Notes: a model not told the origin generated them from the letters alone. A stretch of 64,000 nt of DNA from M55B129 sp034189085 (GCA_034189085.1 JAXHVH010000001.1:62001-126000); one strand, 5' to 3'. Counted from the stretch's first letter, positions 1 through 9,376 are shown. Numbers and translations: made by a program.

Positions 1-11
1 ATTGAAAATGT

Positions 12-1493
12 CTATTTACGGGGCTTTCCCAGAAGCTGCCCTTTGCTGATAGCCCAAAAATCATCAATAGCCGCATAATAATCCATTTTTCTGTTTTCCT
101 TCTTCTCCCTTTCCGCTACCTTTGCCCGGTGGAACTCTTTGATCTCTTCAGGTATAGGCAAACTGCCAAATTCTACATAACGGCAGGCGCCTCTGCTATC
201 ACGGACCCCGAGCACGTTATCTTTAGCATGGATATTCAGTGGAAACGGAGAATCCAGCACTCCGGCATCTACCGCTTTTATTGCTCCTATCACAATATCT
301 CCATTACCCAGTTTGAGAACCGCCTCCAGGATAGCTGTCACTTCTGTTTCAAGTACTTTTGATTCCGTTTCTATCTCTTCATTATCCATTTTAATTTTCT
401 GAGTCCGGACTACCTGGTTGATCCAGTTGGCCGCTTTATAAGTTTCCACATGGGCATCTTTTGTTGGGACACCAATGCCCTCATCAATCGACCGGGGCGA
501 TACAATTTCCGCTTCTCCCAGCGCACCAACAAAGCAGGTGTATGTAACATAGCCAAATGCTCCCCCCCTGTCCCTGGGGAAAGCAAACAGCGGAACCTGC
601 TGGGCAGAGGTGCCGGGGATTATGACATCGTTGTAACCAAAGCGATCCAGGTATCGACGCAACAACTTCGGTGTAACTCTGATCGCGGCAATATCTTGAG
701 CAAGGTGGCCCTGGCATTCAACGAGCGGAAGAACGCTCTTAACCCCCTGCTCCGCTGCTACAAGCCCTTCAATTATAATTGTAGCCACATTGATACTAAT
801 GGGAAAAACACCATTTGGCAGCCATCCATGTAAATCACTGGTGATAATAACACCCTGATCGGCATACCATCCCATTAATCTGGATAAGTATTGCGAAGTT
901 CCGATACATTCTTCCAGAGTTGCTGTTTTGTCATAACTACCAAACCAGGGGAAAAAACTGGTCGGCTGGGCTGTCATTCCCGAAGCAAAGGCAATCTCGC
1001 CAACCAAACTGTTGGACAAACGTGATGTCCGCGGGTTAAAAGCAGCACCGCAGGATTCGACTACTTTGCGGGTATTTTTCACTCCATGGTTTATGATGGG
1101 GTAACCGTTAAGCATAGCCCGCCCACTTTTTTTGCTTTCTTCCAGGGCTTGCTCTACTTTTTCAAATTGCAGGTGTCGTGTATAACTGTCCGTTGTGCAC
1201 GGTAATAACGGCACGCCCGCTTCATAAAGGGTCTGGACAAGCTCAATTTCATCTTCGACCAGCGGTGTCCCTGCCCTGGGGAATACTACCGTCCGGCCTT
1301 CTTCTCTGAGTTTTTGTATTACTTTACAAAAATTTTTATTATCAGGCATACTTTTCTGGTACTCAACGGCTTCTTCCAGATCTACTTCTTTTCCCGTAGG
1401 CCACAGCGAAAGCACGGATTTTCTCATTGCCATAAATTTTTCTTCATCAATTCTTTTTTGCTTAACTTCATGTTTTACTTTTCCTTCTGACAC
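12..1493 (-). CDS. Glutamate mutase epsilon-subunit-like protein (GlmE/MutE family)
   Basis: The 493-aa product matches the adenosylcobalamin-dependent glutamate mutase catalytic subunit along its length (about 483 aa in the family), for example WPTGKEVDLEEAV near the N-terminus, PRAG, YTR, GIPTK and the C-terminal RYLEFG-like stretch (here CRYVEFG). I place the start at a GTG at 1493-1491 because AGGAGG (1503-1508) lies 9 nt upstream; a longer reading to 1592 has no such site. Family glutamate mutases convert glutamate to 3-methylaspartate together with a small B12-binding subunit, which is not in the window but could lie to the left. From memory of the Clostridium enzyme, the arginines that hold the substrate seem kept, but the segment carrying the catalytic Glu and a Tyr reads GMTAQPTSFFPWF, so both look replaced. 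It follows the GRE and its activase, suggesting a shared pathway. Substrate unknown. Confidence 0.8.
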   Translation of the reverse strand: MSEGKVKHEVKQKRIDEEKFMAMRKSVLSLWPTGKEVDLEEAVEYQKSMPDNKNFCKVIQKLREEGRTVVFPRAGTPLVEDEIELVQTLYEAGVPLLPCTTDSYTRHLQFEKVEQALEESKKSGRAMLNGYPIINHGVKNTRKVVESCGAAFNPRTSRLSNSLVGEIAFASGMTAQPTSFFPWFGSYDKTATLEECIGTSQYLSRLMGWYADQGVIITSDLHGWLPNGVFPISINVATIIIEGLVAAEQGVKSVLPLVECQGHLAQDIAAIRVTPKLLRRYLDRFGYNDVIIPGTSAQQVPLFAFPRDRGGAFGYVTYTCFVGALGEAEIVSPRSIDEGIGVPTKDAHVETYKAANWINQVVRTQKIKMDNEEIETESKVLETEVTAILEAVLKLGNGDIVIGAIKAVDAGVLDSPFPLNIHAKDNVLGVRDSRGACRYVEFGSLPIPEEIKEFHRAKVAEREKKENRKMDYYAAIDDFWAISKGQLLGKPRK

Positions 1494-1607
1494 AATATCC
1501 TTCCTCCTCATCCGGAATATCTTCCTCCCGCGAAACAGTTGCAAACAACGAAAAGTTAACCAGCCTTTTTCTCTTGTTAACGTGATCATCACAATTTAAA
1601 ACATTTT

Positions 1608-2519
1608 TTATACTTTAACCTCACAATTCAATCCAAAAGACTGAAATATCTCTTTAACACTATTCAATTTTTCATCTGTTGGAGGTTCCAATTCTCCCAG
1701 GGGATAGGTCCTATCCAACACCTTGTATTTACCCTGACCATAGCGATGGTATGGCATTATATTAATTTCTGTGGAACCAGCTATGCCAACAACAGCCCGG
1801 GCAAAAGCCTTGACCTGATCATCTAAATCATTTACACCAGGTATCAATGGTATACGGATAATAAAGGTAGTCCCTTCATTAACTATTCGTTTTAAGTTGC
1901 GGATGACCGGAGCATTGTCACATCCTGTGTATTTTCTGTGAAGATCCGGGTCCATGTGTTTTAAATCAAACAGGACAAGTCTTGTAAAGGGCAGCACCTT
2001 TTCAAGCGCTTCGATACTGCCATACCCCGAAGTATCCATGCAGGTGTGGATACCAGCTTCACAGCATTTTTTAAACAATGCTGAGACAAATTCAGGCTGG
2101 GCCAGAGGTTCTCCACCAGACGCAGTTATTCCACCACCGGTGATTTTATAGTAATCCCTATCTTTAGTAATCTGTTCAAAAACCTCATCTACAGTGACTG
2201 CCTGGCCAAATATCTTCAATGCACCTGGATCGCAGACATCGACACATTTACCACAACAATTACATAAATCCCGATCAATATTTACCCCGTTATCTGTTGA
2301 CATAATAGCCTTAAGTTCGCATACTTCTACACATTTACCGCAATGGTTACAGGAATGATCCCTGTGGGACAACTCCGGTATCGATTTTTGTGATTCCGGG
2401 TTTGAACACCACAAACATGAAAGCGGGCAACCTTTCATGAAAACCGTTGTCCTGATTCCAGGGCCATCATCGATGGAATATCGCTGAATATTAAAAATAT
2501 TACCCTTTATTGCTTCCAT
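1608..2519 (-). CDS. Glycyl radical enzyme activating enzyme (radical SAM)
   Basis: A 303-aa PflA-type activase. The radical-SAM CxxxCxxC motif is C31-C35-C38 in CPLSCLWC, followed by an inserted pair of four-cysteine ferredoxin motifs (about residues 55-95, CNHCGKCVEVC and CNCCGKCVDVC), as in activases of non-PFL glycyl radical enzymes. The SAM-binding GGE-like motif is present as SGGEPLAQ. Such proteins cleave SAM with a reduced 4Fe-4S cluster and abstract hydrogen from the glycine of their partner. The partner is almost surely the GRE at 2691-5216, whose transcript reads into this gene. The start ATG has GGAGG about 8 nt upstream. Confidence 0.95.
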   Translation of the reverse strand: MEAIKGNIFNIQRYSIDDGPGIRTTVFMKGCPLSCLWCSNPESQKSIPELSHRDHSCNHCGKCVEVCELKAIMSTDNGVNIDRDLCNCCGKCVDVCDPGALKIFGQAVTVDEVFEQITKDRDYYKITGGGITASGGEPLAQPEFVSALFKKCCEAGIHTCMDTSGYGSIEALEKVLPFTRLVLFDLKHMDPDLHRKYTGCDNAPVIRNLKRIVNEGTTFIIRIPLIPGVNDLDDQVKAFARAVVGIAGSTEINIMPYHRYGQGKYKVLDRTYPLGELEPPTDEKLNSVKEIFQSFGLNCEVKV

Positions 2520-2534
2520 ACTTGTTTCCTCCGA

Positions 2535-2574
2535 AAATCGGAAAAGGTTCCAAAACTAAAACCTTTTCCGATTT
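2535..2574 (-). terminator. 15-bp perfect hairpin between GRE and activase
   Basis: Perfect 15-bp inverted repeat with a 10-nt loop, between the GRE stop and the ribosome-binding site of the activase. In the direction of transcription it is followed by only four T and then the Shine-Dalgarno sequence. It is therefore better read as a partial terminator or mRNA-end stabiliser that gives more GRE than activase than as a full operon end. Confidence 0.6.
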
Positions 2575-2690
2575 ATCTATCCTGTGTGAATAGGCTTCCC
2601 GCATCGTCTTCAAATTTTACATGGAATAATTTATCTGTTATTACAGCAGAAAGAGTTATCATGAGATAACTCCTTCCGCTTATAAGTCAA

Positions 2691-5216
2691 TTATATACTG
2701 TGTTGCGTGCGAGCAATGATTTCATCCTGCAATTCCGGTGGCAAATCTACAAAATAGGCACTGTAACCTCCCACTCTTACAAGCAGGTTTTTATATTTAT
2801 CCGGATATTTTTTTGCTGCCAGCAAATCTTCGACACTGTGTATATTGAACTGGATGTGCCAACCCTTTCGTGCCATAAATACCTTAATTAACGATACTAC
2901 TTTCTCAATTTTTTCCGGTGTATTCAAAAGGGTTTTAGTTAACTTCATGTTGTGAGCCAGCCCAACTGTTTCCCAGGCATGAAATACTTTTGTGGCCGAG
3001 TTAATTACGGCTGTCGGCCCATTGACATCCATTCCCGGCATTGGTGATGTACCTGCATCGTTTAATGGAGATCCGGCAATCCTTCCATTTGGAAGAGCAC
3101 CAATCGCCTTACCTCTGACGACATGACCTGCAGCCGCCCCTTTAAACAGGAATGGTTTTAATCCAGTAATGGGATCAGGCCTGCTTAATAATATTTCCTG
3201 CGTTTTCATCGAGACATGATTAAACACATCATCAACATAATCGTCATCATTGCCATATTTTGGGGCGTTGATGCACATCTGCCGCACTTCTTCTTTGCCT
3301 TCCCAGTTACTGTTAAGTGCTTCCAACAGCTCAGCCATGGTTGTCTTTTCCTTATCGAAAACCAGGTACTTAATGGCTGCCAGGCTATCGCTCGTGTCAG
3401 TGATGCCACCGTCACCAAACCATGACATCGTAGTTTCAGGATAACGGGCACCGCCTTCCCTGGCGCACAAGCCCTTGGGAATACAGTCTTCATAGAGCAT
3501 GGCTGCCCTCAATCCACTCTGCGGATCATTCGCAATGCCGGTAGTCCAGTAGATAAAGTAATGCCGGCGCAATTTTACGGCAAAGTATTCAACCTGCTTG
3601 AAAAAGGCTTCATAGAGCTGATCAAATGAGGTAAATTTTGTTACATCGCCCGTTTTTAATCCAAGCTGTTTTTTCGTGCGTGGATCATAGCCGTTATTTA
3701 AAGTCAGCTCGAGTATCTTGGGCTGGTTAAGATTGATTGTTCCGGCAACGTGCTCGGCACAGTCCAGATTATAGGCCAGACAACCACTGGCATACCAATC
3801 TGAAGCATCTTCGTATTTGATACCCCTTGATAAATAACGTTCAGTGCCAAGTTTATCATTCAGGAACGCTGGATTGCCTCCCCCAAAATCACGGTTGCAT
3901 TCCAGGGCAAATTTCATAAAGTCATCGCTCACATCTTCATGGTAACGCACATAAACAGCCGGCTCGGAAAGCTTCATCTGACGCATAACTTCAAGTACAA
4001 TCCAGGAAATTTCATTAGTTGCATCATTTCCCTCTTTATCGCGTCCACAGATTGTAACATTGGGAAGCAAACTTCCCGGTGCTGCCCTGTGCTCACGCTT
4101 GATTGTTACCAGATTTTCATTTTCACGGGTTTTCAGCCAGAAGCTGCCGATCAACTCGGCTGCCTCCTGCCTGGTGATCCTATTCTCCTGGATATCCTTT
4201 ACATAATAAGGGTACAACATTTGATCAAGACGGCCGATAGTAACTTCCGCTCTCTCCGGTGTTTCCTTCCAGGCTACAACATGGAGAAAACGTACCGCCT
4301 GCATCGCTTCCCAAAAATTACGCGGCGGGTTTGCCGGAACCCATTCGCAGTTTTCAGCAATTCTTTCCAGTTCATTTTTCCGATCAGGATTGCTTTCTTC
4401 GGCAGCCATTTTTCTGGCCAGTTCTGCATGCCGTTTGGCAAAGTCTATGATTGCTTCACAGGTGATAATTATAGATTTCAGAAGGTAATATTTTCTCTGT
4501 GCGGCCGCCGAAGAACCGGGCATTTTTGCTCCTTCTGCATCCATTTTTTCAAGTTCTTTTTTAGCTGTTTCAATGACATGGTTTAACCCTTCATGAACAA
4601 CTTTTCCGCGTGGGCCAGTTATTCCACCACCCTGGGCTCCCCAGCCCTGGAATAAACCTCTGTCCGGATGATGCCTGACACCGCGTCCTTCAAAAACCAT
4701 CGCTTCATCCATCATCAGATCAAAATGTCCCTCGCCAAATTCTTCCCGCAAAGCATCATTTATATAATTTGGCGGCATGTGCTCTATCCAGTATTCTGCA
4801 TCTTTTTTTAACAGTCGGGCATCTTCTGGATCAATATCCGTTGTAGCTGTGTCACTTAATTTACGATCGAAAGCTCCTTTTTCAAGCTGGTCCAAAATTT
4901 CCCGCGGCTTCATGGCGCACAGCACGTTGGCACCCCGGACGTGTTTGGTCAAAGAACTGACGATCAGTTCACCTTTCCTGATCAATATGGGACACTCGCG
5001 TAATTTTTTAGCAAACGCCATGGCCCATCGCAGGTCTATGGGCAAACCTTCAGTTTCTTTCCATGATTTAGTAAATAAAATTGAATCATCAACATAAACA
5101 ATAGGCTTTGCCTCTTCCCACTCTGACTTGAGTTTTTGCAATCTGTCAGTCAAAATAGTTAGCTGCCTGATATCATCTGCATCAAATTTATTCACTTCCA
5201 CCTTTTTAATAGCCAT
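2691..5216 (-). CDS. Glycyl radical enzyme (pyruvate formate-lyase superfamily), function unknown
   Basis: An 841-aa protein of usual GRE length. The C-terminal glycyl radical motif is RVGGYSAYF with the radical site at Gly817. The active-site thiyl residue is most likely Cys479, in SGCLAYN. In diol dehydratases, choline lyase, isethionate lyase and hydroxyphenylacetate decarboxylase this loop is GCVE, with a catalytic Glu two residues after Cys; here the residue is Ala481, so those activities are not supported. PFL itself has a Cys-Cys pair, also absent. No small BssB/BssC-like subunits are encoded nearby. The gene starts at an ATG behind GGGAGG, sits first in a set with activase and a glutamate-mutase-like protein, and has MFS transporters upstream. 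It could be a fumarate-adding enzyme, a C-C or C-N lyase, or something new; the family is certain, the reaction is not. Confidence 0.93.
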   Translation of the reverse strand: MAIKKVEVNKFDADDIRQLTILTDRLQKLKSEWEEAKPIVYVDDSILFTKSWKETEGLPIDLRWAMAFAKKLRECPILIRKGELIVSSLTKHVRGANVLCAMKPREILDQLEKGAFDRKLSDTATTDIDPEDARLLKKDAEYWIEHMPPNYINDALREEFGEGHFDLMMDEAMVFEGRGVRHHPDRGLFQGWGAQGGGITGPRGKVVHEGLNHVIETAKKELEKMDAEGAKMPGSSAAAQRKYYLLKSIIITCEAIIDFAKRHAELARKMAAEESNPDRKNELERIAENCEWVPANPPRNFWEAMQAVRFLHVVAWKETPERAEVTIGRLDQMLYPYYVKDIQENRITRQEAAELIGSFWLKTRENENLVTIKREHRAAPGSLLPNVTICGRDKEGNDATNEISWIVLEVMRQMKLSEPAVYVRYHEDVSDDFMKFALECNRDFGGGNPAFLNDKLGTERYLSRGIKYEDASDWYASGCLAYNLDCAEHVAGTINLNQPKILELTLNNGYDPRTKKQLGLKTGDVTKFTSFDQLYEAFFKQVEYFAVKLRRHYFIYWTTGIANDPQSGLRAAMLYEDCIPKGLCAREGGARYPETTMSWFGDGGITDTSDSLAAIKYLVFDKEKTTMAELLEALNSNWEGKEEVRQMCINAPKYGNDDDYVDDVFNHVSMKTQEILLSRPDPITGLKPFLFKGAAAGHVVRGKAIGALPNGRIAGSPLNDAGTSPMPGMDVNGPTAVINSATKVFHAWETVGLAHNMKLTKTLLNTPEKIEKVVSLIKVFMARKGWHIQFNIHSVEDLLAAKKYPDKYKNLLVRVGGYSAYFVDLPPELQDEIIARTQHSI

Positions 5217-5337
5217 TAATCTTGTCCTCCCTTTCGCAAAATATTAAAAATGATTATCAAAAATCAACTTATCCTTTAATCCGATTTAATAGTATCATCC
5301 TAATCTGAATTAACCCTTAACCTAAGCTGAAAATAAA

Positions 5338-5384
5338 CTGAAATTTCAGGAAAACATAATTATTCAGCTCATAATTATTCGGCT
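5338..5384. promoter_or_regulatory. Palindrome and tandem repeat upstream of the GRE operon
   Basis: A perfect 12-bp palindrome CTGAAATTTCAG (5338-5349) is followed by a 15-bp unit repeated in tandem with one mismatch (5355-5369 and 5370-5384, CATAATTATTC then A or G, then GCT). They lie 120-170 bp upstream of the GRE start in an AT-rich gap. They are candidate activator-binding sites; no promoter could be assigned with confidence. Confidence 0.35.
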
Positions 5385-5406
5385 TACTGACAGTAGTCAA
5401 ACTTCT

Positions 5407-6630
5407 TCATGCCTTTAGTTCGGCTTGCCTGCCTTTCGGTCCGGTTCCCTTGAATATTTTTTTCCAGGCAAAAAAGACAACAAAAGCCAACCCCAGCGGA
5501 ATAATTGCAAATATGTACATCAACCGGTAACCCACAGCCGCTGCTACAAAACCCCAGAACAAAGAACCTGCTGACACACCGGAATCTATGGAAGCCCAGT
5601 AAGTAGCCATGGCCCTGCCTCTTTTTTCGGGCGGGACCAGATCTGCTACAATAACCATCAGAGTGGACTGGTTGAAACCGCTTCCCACCCCATGGATGAG
5701 CCCACTGATAACCAGATGGTGGAGCTGGGTTGCCTGTGAAAGCAAAATCACCGAAATTATTAACATACTCAAAGCCAGCAGCATATTGTAGTTATATCCT
5801 TTTCTTCCTGCTCTGCTAATAATCATGCCGGCAAAAGGCCTGGAAATAAAAGTTGTGATAGCCATTGCCGTAAAGAACAATCCGGCAGTAGTTAATCCAA
5901 TATCGTAAGCGAAAAGAGCCAGAAAAGCCATCACTGAACTGCAGGCAAACATCACTATAAACCCGGTAGCAGCTGGACGTAAAACTTTTTTTTCGATGAA
6001 AGTTTTTATTTTGAAAGGTGAAGATTTTTTCATGCTTTCCTTTTTCTTTATAATCTCCGTATATTTGATAAAAACAACAAAAATTATTGCCACAAGGATC
6101 ACTACTGAGCTAATAAGGAATAGCTGATTGAAGGGATAGTAAGAGATGAACCACAGGGCGACGGCCGGCGCTATGGCCATGGCTGTACTGAACGACAGGG
6201 TATACAAAGCTGTCCCTTCACCCAGCCTTTCCTTCGGTAAAATATCCATGGCAATAGTATTAACTGACGTGTGCGATATACCCCATCCCAGACCCTGTAC
6301 AAACCGCAGCATTATGAGCAGCAAAACCGGAACCATCCAGTAATAAATAATGGTTGGTATTAAAAAAAAGATGACACCTAACAAGAAAATAATTTTACGG
6401 CCATACCTGTCCAGTAAATACCCTCCCACCAGGCGGGCGATAATAGCCGAAACTGTCAATGCAGTTACAGCCATTCCAGCAAATCTGACTGATCCGCTTA
6501 ATTCTTCAATATAAATCGGCAAAGTTGTATTGAGCGTATAAAAAATCATCATCAGGCAAAATGTAGCAAGCCAAATCAAAATAAAATTAAGAGTAAAAAG
6601 AGGAGGTTTTTGTTTTTCTGTCATGAACAT
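5407..6630 (-). CDS. MFS transporter
   Basis: A 407-aa membrane protein with about 12 hydrophobic segments and the MFS loop 2-3 signature in GGYLLDRYGRK. It belongs to the general sugar/drug/organic-anion type of major facilitator; the substrate cannot be read from sequence. The start is ambiguous between ATG at 6630 and ATG at 6624; a GAAAGAG sequence lies 5 or 11 nt upstream. It stands upstream of the GRE operon in the same direction and may import its substrate or export its product. Confidence 0.88.
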   Translation of the reverse strand: MFMTEKQKPPLFTLNFILIWLATFCLMMIFYTLNTTLPIYIEELSGSVRFAGMAVTALTVSAIIARLVGGYLLDRYGRKIIFLLGVIFFLIPTIIYYWMVPVLLLIMLRFVQGLGWGISHTSVNTIAMDILPKERLGEGTALYTLSFSTAMAIAPAVALWFISYYPFNQLFLISSVVILVAIIFVVFIKYTEIIKKKESMKKSSPFKIKTFIEKKVLRPAATGFIVMFACSSVMAFLALFAYDIGLTTAGLFFTAMAITTFISRPFAGMIISRAGRKGYNYNMLLALSMLIISVILLSQATQLHHLVISGLIHGVGSGFNQSTLMVIVADLVPPEKRGRAMATYWASIDSGVSAGSLFWGFVAAAVGYRLMYIFAIIPLGLAFVVFFAWKKIFKGTGPKGRQAELKA

Positions 6631-6633
6631 CAC

Positions 6634-6942
6634 AACTCTTTCTTATGATCAATCCACCAGGTTACAATGACTGCTTTGCCCTATTTTTAACAAAACAGTT
6701 AATTAACCGGTTCAGGAAAATCATTAAAATCATATCTGTAAGTGAACTGGTCTCTAAAAAGATTCAACGAATAGTGAAGGAGGCAGGAGAAAGTACTTCT
6801 TATATGCCGGGTAAAATCTATGCAAATACTGCATTTATTATTGATTATTATCCCTTATTTATCTGAAAAGTCACTGAATATTAACTTAAATATTGCTGAA
6901 ATTTTGTCCCCTGGAAATCCTCCGGTAAATAATTGTTGCATC
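6634..6942. other. Intergenic gap
   Basis: AT-rich spacing of about 310 bases between two leftward MFS genes. I see no RNA gene, strong hairpin or sigma-54 site here. A 73-codon rightward open frame (6645-6866) has no ribosome-binding site and no recognisable protein features, so I do not call it. Confidence 0.5.
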
Positions 6943-8205
6943 CTACGAATCCGGGACTCTGGCAACAAGCAAACCACCGGCTAAAAGCATAATCACTGCC
7001 AGGATAAAAGCTATATTGTAAGAACCGGTAATATCAAAGAGAGCTCCCGGGATCAGAGAACCAAGGGCTCCTCCCAAATGATGGCTGATGGAGACATAAC
7101 CAAATACTACTCCCAGGGACAGATCATCGAAATGATGAGCACAAAGAGAACTGGTTGGAGCAATTGTTGCTCGCTCCGTTAATCCAAAAATGGCAGCAAA
7201 AAGAAATAACCCGACCGCGTTATTAAAAACAGTGATGAGCAATATAAATATTATAGCCCTAAGCCAGTAGACAAATCGTAAAAGTGCTGCTCGATTAAGC
7301 TTGTCGGACAAAAAACCGGCACCGACAGTACCAAAAATATTAAAAATTGCAATGGTGCCAAAAACAGCTGCAATAAGAAATGAAGCATATCCCTTGCCTT
7401 CAGCAAATGGTATGAAATGGGTGCTTACCAGCCCCACGTCAGTAAAACCGCAAACAAAATAGGGAATAGTGAGCAGCCAGAATATACGGTTCCGGAATAT
7501 AGACATTCCAAAGCCTTTCAATATTTCCCCTGAAACATTTTCTACTGGTTCCGTTTTATTTTTCTTTTCGCTTCGAACATCTTCTACCGCCCCGTACGGC
7601 TTTAATCCCATGTCCTGAGGCTTCGATCGAACCAGGAAAAAGCATAATGGTGTAACTATAACCAGGATAAGGATGCCTATCACTCTCATGGCAAAACGCC
7701 AGTCGAAGTTGTCAATCAATAAAACTGACGCAGGCCCCATGATAAACTGGCCGAATGACATACCCGATAACACCAGACCCATTACCGTCCCTCGTTTTTT
7801 AACAAACCACTGAGCTACAACCGCTGTTACGGTTACCGTGGAGCCACCGGCCATACCGATTGATGCAATCAGACTATAAAGGATAATTAATTGCCAGATA
7901 CTTGATGACAGTGATGAAAGGATTATTCCCGTCCCAGTCATAAATATGCTTACTGTCAAAACCAAACGGGAACCGTAACGGTCAATCATTCTACCCATTA
8001 CCGGCTGAAAAATGATAAAAGTAACCATGCTTAAAACAGAAATTAATGAAACCTGAGTCCTGCCTATTAAAAATTCTTCTTCCCATGAAGCCACATAAGC
8101 ACCGAATGCAGATCTCATGCCAAATGTTGCCAAAAGGCAGACAAAACTAACACCCATCACAATCCAGCCGTAATACAGGCGGTTTTCTTTTTGCGGAGCC
8201 TGCAA
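6943..8205 (-). CDS. MFS transporter, OFA/monocarboxylate-like
   Basis: A 420-aa, 12-segment transporter. The N-terminus (YYGWIVMGVSFVCLLATFG) and the MDRYGSR loop resemble the oxalate/formate antiporter and monocarboxylate group of the major facilitator family. It starts at TTG (8205-8203), with AGGAGG 9 nt upstream. It follows creatininase copy 1 at a distance of about 200 bp, with a hairpin between them, so it may be expressed partly by read-through from the sigma-54 unit upstream. An organic acid is a reasonable guess for the substrate, but no more. Confidence 0.85.
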   Translation of the reverse strand: MQAPQKENRLYYGWIVMGVSFVCLLATFGMRSAFGAYVASWEEEFLIGRTQVSLISVLSMVTFIIFQPVMGRMIDRYGSRLVLTVSIFMTGTGIILSSLSSSIWQLIILYSLIASIGMAGGSTVTVTAVVAQWFVKKRGTVMGLVLSGMSFGQFIMGPASVLLIDNFDWRFAMRVIGILILVIVTPLCFFLVRSKPQDMGLKPYGAVEDVRSEKKNKTEPVENVSGEILKGFGMSIFRNRIFWLLTIPYFVCGFTDVGLVSTHFIPFAEGKGYASFLIAAVFGTIAIFNIFGTVGAGFLSDKLNRAALLRFVYWLRAIIFILLITVFNNAVGLFLFAAIFGLTERATIAPTSSLCAHHFDDLSLGVVFGYVSISHHLGGALGSLIPGALFDITGSYNIAFILAVIMLLAGGLLVARVPDS

Positions 8206-8230
8206 AAAGGATGACCTCCTTCTGTTAAAT

Positions 8231-8272
8231 AGATTGGGAGCCCCCGCTGAACAGTGAGGGCTCCTCCAATCT
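8231..8272. terminator. Hairpin between creatininase copy 1 and MFS gene
   Basis: Imperfect inverted repeat: two paired blocks of 7 and 6 bp separated by a 2-nt bulge. A run of T follows it on the plus strand, while in the direction of the genes it runs into the MFS ribosome-binding site. It probably attenuates transcription between the two leftward genes. Confidence 0.5.
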
Positions 8273-8407
8273 GTTTTTCTTGATCTCTTTCCTCGTTAAT
8301 TGCTGTGTATATTATGTCATACATTGCCTTGATTGTTTCTCCAGGCTGTGCTTAAACTGTTTCTTCCTGTAGTGCTTTTTTCACTGTAATATTTAACCTG
8401 TTGTTTT

Positions 8408-9376
8408 TTATGGCGGATAAGCGACTGTATAGATATGACGACCGCCTCTGTGCAGGGGTCCTTTGAGAAGGGCCTCGATTTCTTCGTGCGGTCTCTGGGT
8501 GATTGTTTCGGCAGGGGGCAGTTTCCCCGGAGGATATTTCTCTTTGACCATATCAACTACTTCAACCATGTAGTCAAGAAGAGCTTCCAGGCCCGGCTTC
8601 GCCTTGTCGGCGCTGGCCAGTGATGGTTTGCCGATTACACCTTCAGGATAGGAGATAACCTCCAACCCGCCAAAACCGATTACGCAGTGTCCGGGGAAGG
8701 GATACTGGTATACATCGCCGCCCATGTCAATATGGCCGCGCGGGATGCTGCTGCCAGGATTGTTATCCACGGCATCATTCAGCTTAACCAGTTCCGGGAA
8801 CAAAGCCATCGAATAGGAAGTTTCCGCTTCGTCAGCATGCCGGAAGGGGGTTTCAAAGGGCCCGCCGCATTCTTTATCTTTTAAATACTTAGGGATAACT
8901 GTCGGCCAGTTCAACATCATCAGTACCGAGGGAACCTGGTACTTTTTCATAAACTGGTGCAGGGCAGTGGGAATAACATATTCCTGTCCGTGCCCGTTCA
9001 ACAAAATCTGTTTCCTGAAGCCGGCATTCCAGAAACCGGCAATAATATTGCGCAGGTAGGCAACAAATACATCTTCGTGAACCACTACTGTCCCGGGCAT
9101 TCCCAGGTGCATCGCCGGGTGGGAACCATACCAGATCGGCTGCGCTATCGTGCAGCCTGTCTTCTGGGCTACCTGCTCGGCCATCCGGGTTACCAAAAAT
9201 GTATCCTCTCCGTAAGGCGCTCCCGCCCCGTGGTTTTCCGTGCTGCCCACGGGAATCAGCAAAATGTCGTTCTCTTTTAACCTCTCGGATACCTGTTTGC
9301 CGGTCATGTTCTGGAAATAAAGCTGGGTATCTCGATCCATGTGCCCTCCGTCAGGGGGCAGTTTCCATTCTCCCAT
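8408..9376 (-). CDS. Creatininase-family amidohydrolase, copy 1
   Basis: A 322-aa protein of the creatininase/creatinine amidohydrolase fold. Metal-site motifs are visible: PVGSTENHG (E47, H49), GEDTF (D58), NGHGQE (H129) and HADEAETS (E183). The family includes creatininase, mycofactocin peptidase MftE, archaeal FAPy deformylase and an inositol-pathway hydrolase of diketo-inositol, so the reaction is probably metal-dependent hydrolysis of a cyclic amide or a C-C/C-N bond in a small molecule. The start is ATG 9376, with AGGAG 9 nt upstream; the frame stays open upstream to 9427 without a ribosome site. Downstream partner of the U32-like gene in a duplicated unit, identical to the copy at 14347. 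Confidence 0.88.
   Translation of the reverse strand: MGEWKLPPDGGHMDRDTQLYFQNMTGKQVSERLKENDILLIPVGSTENHGAGAPYGEDTFLVTRMAEQVAQKTGCTIAQPIWYGSHPAMHLGMPGTVVVHEDVFVAYLRNIIAGFWNAGFRKQILLNGHGQEYVIPTALHQFMKKYQVPSVLMMLNWPTVIPKYLKDKECGGPFETPFRHADEAETSYSMALFPELVKLNDAVDNNPGSSIPRGHIDMGGDVYQYPFPGHCVIGFGGLEVISYPEGVIGKPSLASADKAKPGLEALLDYMVEVVDMVKEKYPPGKLPPAETITQRPHEEIEALLKGPLHRGGRHIYTVAYPP

Noticed and set aside
129..833. Plus-strand open frames over the GlmE-like gene
   Set aside because: They lie antisense to a well-supported gene, have no ribosome-binding site and no recognisable protein features.
3939..4586. 215-codon plus-strand frame opposite the GRE
   Set aside because: Antisense to a full-length GRE with intact radical motif; no ribosome site.
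6645..6866. 73-codon rightward open frame between the MFS genes
   Set aside because: No Shine-Dalgarno sequence, AT-rich composition and no family resemblance; probably the spacer and promoter region of the leftward MFS gene.
8317..8556. 79-codon leftward frame at the end of creatininase copy 1
   Set aside because: It overlaps the creatininase gene in another frame; its counterpart in copy 2 changes completely at the repeat border, showing that it is not a conserved protein.
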